Below, piece by piece: positions 1-4,452 of a stretch of 7,457 bases of DNA. The notes under the pieces are model-generated. The model worked only from the letters and a program-made list of their open reading frames with translations, made no database searches and was not told where the DNA came from. Origin of the DNA: Alphaproteobacteria bacterium (GTDB lineage: Bacteria; Pseudomonadota; Alphaproteobacteria; JAJTHO01); the NCBI GenBank assembly GCA_021297975.1, contig JAJTHO010000138.1:1-7457 (forward strand), in the 5' to 3' direction. Position 1 is the stretch's first letter; the number at the start of each line of letters is the position of its first letter. The position numbers and the translations under genes were made by a program.

Positions 1-318
1 CATCACCGCGCCGCCGTTTGCGCGGTAACCGCCGAACAGCGACGACAGCCCGCCGCTTAAGGCTTGTTGTAGCGGCTGGGTAGTAAGCTGGCGCAATGCG
101 CCGCTTGCGAAATTTTCCAGCGCCCCGGAAACGCTGCTGCGCAGGCTCCGCCCGAAATCCTCCAGCGCGGATTTATTCGCCCGCACGTTTTGCTGAACGT
201 CCCGGTTTATCTGGGCAAGACCAGTTGCGGCGGCACGCGGCAGGGTGCGCTCGGCAAGGGTTGTGAGGCGTTCTTCAAGCGTGCTGACGCTGCGGTCTAG
301 AGGGGAGTTATCCGTCAT
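1..318 (-). CDS. Phage/GTA tail tape-measure protein, gp11-like (N-terminal part, runs off the left edge)
   Basis: The ATG at 318-316 opens a frame that stays open to base 1, giving 106 residues of a longer protein. It overlaps the stop of the upstream chaperone gene by 11 bases, and an AGAAGG ribosome-binding site (333-328) sits 9 bases before the ATG. The protein starts MTDNSPLDRSVSTLEERL, continues with a helical, Ala/Gln/Leu-rich stretch without transmembrane segments, and reaches a glycine-rich turn (LSGGLSSLFGGYRANGGAV) at about residues 88-105. Short GTA-type tape-measure proteins commonly show this kind of helical start followed by a FGG...GGAV segment. Its place directly after two tail assembly chaperones is the classic tape-measure position. 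The family role is to set tail length and guide tail-tube assembly inside the virion. The C-terminal half lies outside the window, so total length is unknown. Confidence 0.75.
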   Translation of the reverse strand, partial: MTDNSPLDRSVSTLEERLTTLAERTLPRAAATGLAQINRDVQQNVRANKSALEDFGRSLRSSVSGALENFASGALRQLTTQPLQQALSGGLSSLFGGYRANGGAVM

Positions 319-514
319 GCGGGGGTGCCTTCTTATTTTCGAGAGTGTGTTTTAGGGTGAGGTAGTCGCTGCGGCTCAGCGGCTCTGTTGCTGTATTGTT
401 TAAAAGCCCATGCCGCCAGCGCCATGCGTCTAAAAGCACGGCAAAGGAAGCGGGCGTTAGCGCCCAGAAGTCCGCGATAGAAAGCCGCAGGACGCCATGC
501 GCGACGCGCTGCAA
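308..514 (-). CDS. Tail assembly chaperone, gp10.1-like (Phage_TAC_6 type)
   Basis: From the TTG at 514 this frame gives 68 residues. The pattern GVLRLSIADFWALTPASF followed by LLDAWRWRHG is that of the small alphaproteobacterial tail assembly chaperone that follows gp10 in GTA clusters. In tailed phages such proteins coat the tape measure while the tail tube polymerises around it. The start is doubtful. Family members usually begin with a few residues around an Asp-Trp pair, and here L-D-W-R-L is encoded at 529-515, upstream of the TTG. Between the in-frame stop at 610-608 and 514 there is no ATG, GTG or TTG (only CTG at 529 and 517 and an ATT at 592). The frame is the -1 frame of the upstream gene and is entered exactly at a G-GGA-AAG heptamer. 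I infer it is made mainly as the C-terminal part of a frameshift fusion. Its stop overlaps the tape-measure start. Confidence 0.75.
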   Translation of the reverse strand: MQRVAHGVLRLSIADFWALTPASFAVLLDAWRWRHGLLNNTATEPLSRSDYLTLKHTLENKKAPPHDG

Positions 515-516
515 CA

Positions 517-562
517 GCCGCCAATCCAGCCTTGAGGCCGCATCGGCGGCTAAGGCTTTCCC
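517..562 (-). promoter_or_regulatory. Putative programmed -1 frameshift site: GGGAAAG heptamer with downstream hairpin
   Basis: On the minus strand the heptamer G GGA AAG occupies 562-556 and is read as GCG GGA AAG in the gp10 frame, matching the X XXY YYZ rule. The gp10 stop TAG follows at 552-550. Five bases after the heptamer, GCCGCC (550-545) can pair with GGCGGC (522-517). An alternative fold pairs GCCTT (556-552) with AAGGC and CCGC with GCGG. Either could be the stimulatory structure. The lambda G/GT site uses the same GGGAAAG heptamer. Confidence 0.6.
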
Positions 563-876
563 GCGAGTGCCTCGGTGAAGGTAAGCTCTAATAGCCGGGT
601 TGCGGTTTCAACATGCGCCGCGATACCGTCTTGCAGCAGCAGCGTGCCGAGGTGTTCCAGAGTTTGTGTTGTACCGTTTGCGGCCAACGCCTCGCGCAGC
701 AGCACCGCGACGTCTTGAAGGCGCGGCGCGCCGCTGGCAAAGCGGTTCAGCAGCGCGAAAATGCCCTCGCCGAGGGTGTTCTCAACCGCCAAGAGCGCAG
801 AAAACGGCAGGGAAAGCGTGCGCGTCTCGCCGCCGATGTCAACCACGAGGCGGCCTAGGTGTTCATTGGTGTGCAT
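550..876 (-). CDS. Tail assembly chaperone, GTA gp10 family (GTA family protein, Phage_TAC_11 type)
   Basis: The 108-residue product starts at the ATG at 876-874, 6 bases after the stop of the major tail gene. There is no clear Shine-Dalgarno sequence, so translational coupling is likely. It reads as a small beta-rich start (GRLVVDIGGETRTLSLPFSA, about residues 8-27) followed by helices containing LLAVENTLGEGIFALLNRF and LQDVAVLLREAL. This matches the GTA gp10 family pattern: a short strand pair of the type 'G.....GG..R.L.L....L..lE...G.gi..L..R'. Family role: tail assembly chaperone encoded between the major tail protein and the tape measure. The 3' end carries a slippery heptamer two codons before the TAG stop, so this gene probably encodes both the free 108-residue protein and the N-terminal domain of a longer fusion. 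Cytoplasmic; not expected in the mature particle. Confidence 0.85.
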   Translation of the reverse strand: MHTNEHLGRLVVDIGGETRTLSLPFSALLAVENTLGEGIFALLNRFASGAPRLQDVAVLLREALAANGTTQTLEHLGTLLLQDGIAAHVETATRLLELTFTEALAGKP

Positions 877-882
877 GGCTGT

Positions 883-1287
883 TTACCCCGCCGTGAAGGT
901 TATCGCGCCCGCCGATTCGAGCGTAACGGCATAGGTTTCCGCGCCGTCAAATTCGCCGAGGCGTTCATACTGACTGACCAGAAAATTTCCGGTGAGGCTG
1001 TCGCCATTGCCGAAGGTCATCTGTGTATTGAGCGCCGTTCCGGCAAAGGCGGCAGCGCGGAGGGTTTCCTCAGCGGCGGAATCATCGAACACCCCGGCAG
1101 CGGAGAGCGTCAGGCTGCGGATGCCGGCGTTTGCTAGCAGCTGACGCCACTCGCCGCTGGATTTGTTGCTGGTGTCAACCGCACGGTTGTTGACCGTGAG
1201 GGTGTTGGTGCGCAGACCGCCAACGGTTTGATAGCTGCCGGCGATGAAGAGTTTGAGAAGAAAATCGCGACCTTTGGAGGCGGGCAT
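883..1287 (-). CDS. Phage/GTA major tail (tube) protein, TP901-1 family, gp9-like
   Basis: The 134-residue protein starts at the ATG at 1287-1285, with an AGGAG ribosome-binding site (1299-1295) 7 bases upstream. It begins MPASKGRDFLLKLFIAG and contains VGGLRTNTLTVNNRAVDTSNKSS, SGEWRQLLANAGIRSLTLSAAGVF, and a C-terminal part with QMTFGNGDSLTGNFLVSQYERLGEFDGAETYAVTLESAG. The 'G.R...l..n...vd.T.k.s..wr.lLa.aGir....s..G.f.ds' pattern is typical of TP901-1-type major tail proteins in GTA clusters, and the length is normal for them. These proteins polymerise into the hollow tail tube. It lies between the DUF3168 gene (24-base gap) and gp10 (6-base gap), the usual order. The sequence appears intact, with no frameshift or internal stop. 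Confidence 0.88.
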   Translation of the reverse strand: MPASKGRDFLLKLFIAGSYQTVGGLRTNTLTVNNRAVDTSNKSSGEWRQLLANAGIRSLTLSAAGVFDDSAAEETLRAAAFAGTALNTQMTFGNGDSLTGNFLVSQYERLGEFDGAETYAVTLESAGAITFTAG

Positions 1288-1311
1288 GGGATGGCTCCTG
1301 AAAAATGGATG

Positions 1312-1707
1312 TTAAAGTTGGATAAGGGCGCGAAAGCGCAGCGTGCCGCGCAGCAAACGGTCACTGTTTTCTAAGCTCGATTCGCTGCTGTCGAACTGGC
1401 AATCGATCAGCGTGAAGCCGGTAATGGTGAAAGTGGCGCGGTGGAGCAGCCGGTAAACTTCGTTCTCAATGGCTTTGCCGGGGCTGCGCCCTAGCGCCGT
1501 TGTCCAGATATCCAGGCGCAGCAAGACGTTGAAGCCGCTGGTTGTTTTCGTTAGGTAAGCATCTACTGTATCCGCGCCGATGGTGATATAGGGGTAGCTG
1601 GCGGCTCTATCGGCGACATCATACACACCGCTGATAAGCGCCATCAGGGCGGTGTCGCCCGTGAGGCGGGAATAGACAGCTTTTTGTAAGGCGAGGGCTG
1701 CGGTCAT
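1312..1707 (-). CDS. DUF3168 family tail-completion/terminator protein, GTA gp8-like
   Basis: The 131-residue protein starts at the ATG at 1707-1705, and an AAGGA ribosome-binding site (1719-1715) lies 7 bases upstream. Features that identify the family are the N-terminal LQKAVYSRLTGDTALMALISGVYD, then YPYITIGADTVDAY, LLRLDIWT.ALGRSPGKAIENEVYRLLH and the C-terminal pattern LIDCQFDSSESSLE...RLLRGTLRFRALI. This is the usual layout of DUF3168 proteins, which in GTA and siphovirus clusters correspond to tail terminator or head-tail joining proteins. They cap the tail tube at its junction with the head. It sits between head closure and the major tail protein, as in GTA clusters. The gap to the upstream gene (1708-1849) is enlarged by a palindromic repeat, so this gene may be less tightly coupled to the genes before it. 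Confidence 0.87.
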   Translation of the reverse strand: MTAALALQKAVYSRLTGDTALMALISGVYDVADRAASYPYITIGADTVDAYLTKTTSGFNVLLRLDIWTTALGRSPGKAIENEVYRLLHRATFTITGFTLIDCQFDSSESSLENSDRLLRGTLRFRALIQL

Positions 1708-1738
1708 GGGGGAATCCTTGGAATTTTAATTTTTAAGA

Positions 1739-1838
1739 GCGTCATTCCGAGCGAACGCCGCGCAGCGTGCGGGAGTCGAGGAATCTCCGAATCGCGCGGA
1801 GATCCCTCCGCTGCGCTACGCTTCGGTCGGGATGACGC
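1739..1838. repeat. REP-like long imperfect palindrome between gp7 and gp8 genes
   Basis: The ends are near-perfect inverted repeats: GCGTCATTCCGA (1739-1750) against TCGGGATGACGC (1827-1838), one mismatch in 12. Inside, GCGCAGCG (1760-1767) pairs with CGCTGCGC (1809-1816), and ATCTCCG (1783-1789) pairs with CGGAGAT (1797-1803) around a 7-base loop. The whole element can fold into one long hairpin from either strand. It resembles the dispersed 'GTCATTCCGAGCG...GAGGAATCT' palindromes seen in many bacterial genomes. It begins 12 bases after the gp7 stop codon (in transcription order). No U-tract follows, so it is not a standard terminator. Confidence 0.8.
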
Positions 1839-1849
1839 CCCGCGTGCAG

Positions 1850-2173
1850 TTAACCCAGCGTATCGGCGCTGACGCACTCAAGCGTGCGGTAGAGATAGCG
1901 CGGCGGCACATCGGGAAGGCGTAGGATGCGCAAGGTTTTACCGCGCCAGAGAATGCGCATATCCGCGCTGAGCGTGGTGTCGCCATGCACCGTGATGGTG
2001 TAGAGCGTGCCGGTGCGGAGGGCATTACCGCGCAGGTCTTCAGGGAGGGCTTTGCTGTCAACCGCCGCCCAGACGTCGCCCGCGCTTGTCCAGCTGCGGG
2101 TTTTTCCCCCGGCGGTGTCGCTGGCGTTATTAAGGGTTTGCAGGGTGATGCGTTCGTTTAAATCGGCGTGCAT
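1850..2173 (-). CDS. Phage head-closure / head-tail adaptor protein, GTA gp7-like
   Basis: The ATG at 2173-2171 gives 107 residues. No convincing Shine-Dalgarno sequence lies upstream (the leader is CCCCTCCCC-rich), so initiation may be weak. The sequence begins MHADLNERITLQTLNNASDTAGG and includes WTSAGDVWAAVDS, then RTGTLYTITVHGDTTLSADMRILWRGKTLRILRLPDVPPRYLYRTLECVS. The pattern 'L..RitLq......d..Gg....w...g.vWA.v........r......y.i..R....i....Ri.w.g....i..v.d......y....c' is the SPP1 gp16/HK97 gp7 head-closure fold family found in GTA clusters. The protein forms the ring joining the connector to the tail. Its usual partner gp6 is encoded about 2.6 kb upstream rather than directly adjacent, because cargo genes and a repeat element lie between them. 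Confidence 0.87.
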   Translation of the reverse strand: MHADLNERITLQTLNNASDTAGGKTRSWTSAGDVWAAVDSKALPEDLRGNALRTGTLYTITVHGDTTLSADMRILWRGKTLRILRLPDVPPRYLYRTLECVSADTLG

Positions 2174-2215
2174 GGGGAGGGGACTTTCGTAAGGGGCATT
2201 TTTTAAGTAAGCTTT

Positions 2216-2377
2216 TGACCCTCACCCCGACCCTCTCCCTTTCAGGGAGAGGGGGTTCTTTACATATTTCAAGCATATGTTTATAAACGATATATCTGAG
2301 AATTATAAAGAATTCACCTCTCCCTAAAAGGGAGAGGTCGATCTACACCCTGCAGGGTGTAGATCGGGTGAGGGTCA
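2216..2377. repeat. MITE-like element with inverted ends, twin hairpins and AT-rich core
   Basis: Terminal inverted repeats of 12 bp are perfect: TGACCCTCACCC (2216-2227) and GGGTGAGGGTCA (2366-2377). Just inside lie two nearly identical hairpins. The first is CCCTCTCCCT-TTC-AGGGAGAGGG (2231-2253) and the second is ACCTCTCCCT-AAA-AGGGAGAGGT (2316-2338). Between them is a 62-base AT-rich core (2254-2315) that carries a perfect TATAAT on the minus strand (2307-2302) with no good -35. The two 25-base outer arms would be near-perfect complements except that a separate 26-bp palindrome interrupts the right arm. I see no obvious target-site duplication and no transposase gene. The element fills most of the 238-base gap upstream of the head-closure gene. 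Confidence 0.8.
2340..2365. repeat. Perfect 26-bp palindrome nested in the right arm of the repeat element
   Basis: The half site GATCTACACCCTG is followed immediately by its exact complement CAGGGTGTAGATC, centred on the PstI-like CTGCAG core. It interrupts the right arm: removing it restores AGGGAGAGGTC followed by GGGTGAGGGTCA, the near-exact complement of the left arm. TCG trinucleotides flank it on both sides (2338-2340 and 2364-2366), consistent with a small insertion. It could be a regulator-binding site, a nested mini-repeat, or a by-product of element mobility; the sequence does not decide. Confidence 0.75.
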
Positions 2378-2411
2378 TACGAATCATGACGTTTGCGTTC
2401 TGGCAGTGAGC

Positions 2412-3173
2412 CTAAAGCCTGTCCCGGCGCGGCTCTAAAAACCGCCACTGCTCAAGCGCGGATTTTCCGGCGAGTTTTTCGCGGTAATCTTTCGGCGTTT
2501 TCGGATGCGCGCACCAGAGCGTGGTGACGGCTTCGCGCATCAGGCGGGTTTGGGAAATACCCTGCCAGAGCTTGTAATCATGCCGTTCCGGTTCGGGATG
2601 CACGGGCGCATCAAATTCAATGAGTTGCATTTCGCGCTCGGCCAAGAGCAACAGCAGCGCGGTGAGGGTTTTGTAGCTAGCTTTGCTAAGGATACGCAGC
2701 TTTTCCGCCTCTAGGCGCGGGTCTTCATCGCGCCATTCGATGAGAAAATGCAGCGGTTCGCGCTCAAGCTCATCCAGCTCTACGCGGGGCGCGTGTTCCA
2801 AAAGCAGCGCGCGCCAGGATTGATACCCTTCGGGGGCGTCACTAAACTGGCGGCGGGTGAGCTCCCACAAGGATTCGTGGGTCTTTGCCGCGCAGAAACG
2901 CTGTAAGGCCTCGACGCCGTATTTATTGGCAAGGAGCAGCGTTACGGCGCGAAGCTCAGCAAAATCAAAGGGGCTGGGCTGCGGCTCAACATCAAAATGC
3001 TGCACCAGCGTGAGCGCTTCAACCGCCAGCACCCCGGCGTGGTGCTTGCCGATGCGCTCCAGCTCAAGGTCAACCAGCGCCAAAAAAGCCTCATCCGGCA
3101 TGAAGTCCGGCGGCGGCGCGGCTTCAGGGCGCGCTACTTCTGGCAGGGACGGTATTTTGGAAAACCAGGACAT
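2412..3173 (-). CDS. Hypothetical protein, 253 aa, accessory gene between GTA gp6 and gp7
   Basis: I do not recognise this protein. The ATG at 3173-3171 gives 253 residues; the upstream leader has no strong Shine-Dalgarno sequence, and 48 bases separate it from the stop of the 263-residue gene, so the two are probably co-transcribed. It begins MSWFSKIPSLPEVARPEAAPPP, a proline-rich N-terminal tail of about 25 residues. It continues with a mostly helical, strongly charged body (for example VDLELERIGKHHAG, LRAVTLLLANKYGVEALQRF, LRILSKASYKTLTALLLLLA) and ends in a basic ARG-rich tail. There is no signal peptide. The leucine-rich stretch near residue 175 (LTALLLLLAEREM) is short and flanked by charges, more like a buried helix than a membrane segment. 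Codon use and GC look like the neighbouring structural genes. It could be a minor virion component, an accessory moron product or a regulator. Confidence 0.7.
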   Translation of the reverse strand: MSWFSKIPSLPEVARPEAAPPPDFMPDEAFLALVDLELERIGKHHAGVLAVEALTLVQHFDVEPQPSPFDFAELRAVTLLLANKYGVEALQRFCAAKTHESLWELTRRQFSDAPEGYQSWRALLLEHAPRVELDELEREPLHFLIEWRDEDPRLEAEKLRILSKASYKTLTALLLLLAEREMQLIEFDAPVHPEPERHDYKLWQGISQTRLMREAVTTLWCAHPKTPKDYREKLAGKSALEQWRFLEPRRDRL

Positions 3174-3221
3174 GGGGTTTAACTTAGGTCTTCAAGCGCG
3201 GCTTGTCACGCCGCATAGCAA

Positions 3222-4013
3222 TTACGCCTCAGGTGGCAGCGCCACCATCAACCCACCGTTGTCATTTTTGTAAAAGCTGCGGCTGCTGTTCTTTTTCAGA
3301 TGCTCGGCAAGGCCTTTCAGCGTTGCTGCCTGCGCCATCAGCGATTGACCCGCCAGGCGATTATCCAGAAGCTGTTGCGCTTCTTCGCGGTGAATCAAGA
3401 TGTTAATCATCAGATTGCGTTTGTTGTTCACGGTTTTTTTGATGCGGTCGGGTTGTTCGCTGTTTTGCAAATCCAAACAGCTGTCCACCATCGCGCGGCA
3501 CAGATGATTCAAACGGTCAAAGGCAATATCAAACAAAACAGCACGCACAGCGCGGGTTTGATAAGCATCACCGATATTCCATTCCGCGAGCGCGGTTGCA
3601 GGCTCGATTTCAAACTGGCGATAATGCAGATTCCACACCGCGTTATACACATCCACCATGGCAATCACATCGGCGGGGGTATGGCCGGAATCGCCGGCTT
3701 TGGTTGGCTCATCAGCGACTAAATCATACAGCGCCGTGTAATCCAGCGCGGCGTAGCTGTTAAAAAACTTCATCTGGCGCTGCTCACTCAGAATCGTATA
3801 GAGCGCCTTTAATTCGGCTAAGGTCGAGGCATCGGGGGCAATGCGCGCGCTGCGGCAACGGGCGAGTTTCTCACCCACCGCAAAGGCAAAGCCAGAGAGC
3901 TGTAACGCTGTGGGCTGCGCCAGTGTTTCCAGCGCATCCGTAACTAAGCGACCAAACAATGCCTCTTGCGGCAGATTGGTGTTGACACCAGTTTGAAAAG
4001 CCCATCGCTCCAT
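3222..4013 (-). CDS. Hypothetical protein, 263 aa, accessory gene next to vapBC
   Basis: I do not recognise this protein. It starts at the ATG at 4013-4011, with a good AAGGGA ribosome-binding site (4026-4021) 7 bases upstream, so it is probably the first gene of its own two-gene transcription unit with the 253-residue gene. It begins MERWAFQTGVNTNLPQEALF and reads as mainly alpha-helical, with segments such as VDVYNAVWNLHYRQFEIEPA, RAVRAVLFDIAFDRLNHLCR and IKKTVNNKRNLMINILIHRE. It contains three cysteines, no evident metal-binding motif, no signal peptide and no membrane segment. The C-terminal region has a basic, Asn/Ser-rich patch (KKNSSRSFYKNDNGG) before the end. It lies divergent to a toxin-antitoxin pair, with about 200 bases of shared upstream DNA. 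Candidates are a phage accessory protein or a neck/capsid add-on; no function can be assigned from sequence alone. Confidence 0.72.
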   Translation of the reverse strand: MERWAFQTGVNTNLPQEALFGRLVTDALETLAQPTALQLSGFAFAVGEKLARCRSARIAPDASTLAELKALYTILSEQRQMKFFNSYAALDYTALYDLVADEPTKAGDSGHTPADVIAMVDVYNAVWNLHYRQFEIEPATALAEWNIGDAYQTRAVRAVLFDIAFDRLNHLCRAMVDSCLDLQNSEQPDRIKKTVNNKRNLMINILIHREEAQQLLDNRLAGQSLMAQAATLKGLAEHLKKNSSRSFYKNDNGGLMVALPPEA

Positions 4014-4165
4014 GTCGTATTCCCTTATTGTTTCCTACCCCGGGTGGCTCGCGATTTGGCCGTGTGGCTGCCGCTTGTCGTTGACCCCATGATTACGGGA
4101 AGGGGGTTAACAAGAGCTTAAAGTTGCGGGTTGGAAAAAGATTTTTATATGCGCGTATCGGGGGA

Positions 4166-4174
4166 ATTTTACCA
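4166..4174 (-). promoter_or_regulatory. Possible extended -10 promoter for the 263-aa gene
   Basis: On the minus strand TGG-TAAAAT (4174-4166) matches an extended -10 element (TG-N-TATAAT type) about 150 bases upstream of the ATG at 4013. I see no good -35. Weak evidence; it is offered only because this gene faces away from vapBC and is the first minus-strand gene after it. Confidence 0.2.
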
Positions 4175-4184
4175 TTTTCTGGTT

Positions 4185-4231
4185 TTACGGCTTGCATGCC
4201 GTAAGTGTTTATGGCATAATCATGTACATGA
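4185..4231 (+). promoter_or_regulatory. vapBC promoter overlaid by three successive palindromes (putative operators)
   Basis: A sigma70-type promoter is clear: TTGCAT (-35, 4192-4197), a 17-base spacer, and CATAAT (-10, 4215-4220). Three palindromes tile it. TTACGGC-TTGCAT-GCCGTAA (4185-4204) has one mismatched pair and covers the -35. TTATG-G-CATAA (4209-4219) is perfect and covers most of the -10. TCATGTACATGA (4220-4231) is perfect and covers the start region. VapBC and other ribbon-helix-helix antitoxin systems typically repress their own promoter by binding such inverted repeats. The predicted transcription start, about 7 bases after the -10, falls at or next to the A of an ATG at 4228, with no Shine-Dalgarno sequence, so the message may be leaderless. 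Confidence 0.65.
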
Positions 4232-4452
4232 AAATGCAAACACAAAAAATCACAGTGCACGTCCCTTGTGACCTGCTGCGCGATGCTCAGGAACAAACAG
4301 GGGAAGGCATTACAGAAACCATTAAAGAGGGCTTGTTGCTGTTACAGCGAAGCCTAGTCTATAAAAAAATTCTTGAAATGCGCGGCACAGTTAAAATGTC
4401 TATCGACCTTAAAGATCTTCGCGAAGATAAAGACCGCCCATGGTTGCAGTAG
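4222..4452 (+). CDS. vapB: VapB-type ribbon-helix-helix antitoxin
   Basis: Starting from the ATG at 4222 the product has 76 residues; in-frame ATGs at 4228 and 4234 are alternatives, and none has a Shine-Dalgarno sequence. Residues 9-42 fit a ribbon-helix-helix DNA-binding domain: strand KITVHVP (9-15), helix DLLRDAQEQTG (17-27), turn G-I, helix TETIKEGLLLLQ (31-42). The C-terminal part, with RGTVKMSIDLKDLRED (54-69), resembles the toxin-wrapping tails of VapB proteins ('RG.v....dl..lR.dR'). Role in the family: it neutralises the partner PIN toxin and, with it, represses the shared promoter. The gene overlaps vapC by 13 bases (4440-4452). It is transcribed against the surrounding phage-like genes from its own promoter, which marks it as an independently acquired unit. 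The lower-GC codon use of its first third also differs from the structural genes. Confidence 0.8.
   Translation: MYMKMQTQKITVHVPCDLLRDAQEQTGEGITETIKEGLLLLQRSLVYKKILEMRGTVKMSIDLKDLREDKDRPWLQ
4415..4428 (+). promoter_or_regulatory. Perfect 14-bp palindrome just upstream of the vapC start
   Basis: ATCTTCG followed directly by CGAAGAT lies in the last part of vapB, ending 11 bases before the vapC ATG. The right half overlaps AAGATAAAGA, the only purine-rich sequence that could act as the vapC ribosome-binding site. In RNA the arms could pair with a small loop and make vapC translation depend on ribosomes arriving from vapB. It is also protein-coding (vapB residues around Asp65-Asp69), so chance is possible. 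Confidence 0.35.

Larger units (their letters stand above)
308..876 (-). other. Predicted gp10-gp10.1 frameshift fusion (lambda gpGT-like)
   Basis: This is the composite reading predicted by a -1 slip at the heptamer 562-556. Residues 1-107 come from gp10 (ending ...ALAGK), followed by 82 residues in the -1 frame beginning ALAADAASRLDWRLLQRV, 189 residues in all. Without slippage the ribosome reads CCT and then the TAG stop, giving the 108-residue gp10. Known for the family: lambda and many long-tailed phages make a short chaperone (gpG) and a minor -1 frameshift product (gpGT) just before the tape-measure gene. Seen here: the correct phase of the heptamer, the lack of a usual start codon for the second frame, and the position immediately upstream of the tape measure. 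That the fusion is actually produced is inference. Confidence 0.6.

Noticed and set aside
2216..2377. Rho-independent terminator or CRISPR-like array
   Set aside because: Hairpins are present but no U-tract follows, and there are only two copies with no regular spacers; an inverted-repeat element explains it better.
3300..3722. 140-codon plus-strand open frame
   Set aside because: It is antisense to the 263-residue gene, which has a better ribosome-binding site, and shows no recognisable domain.
4192..4221. TTG start for vapB at 4192
   Set aside because: That TTG is the -35 hexamer of the promoter, so the transcript cannot include it.
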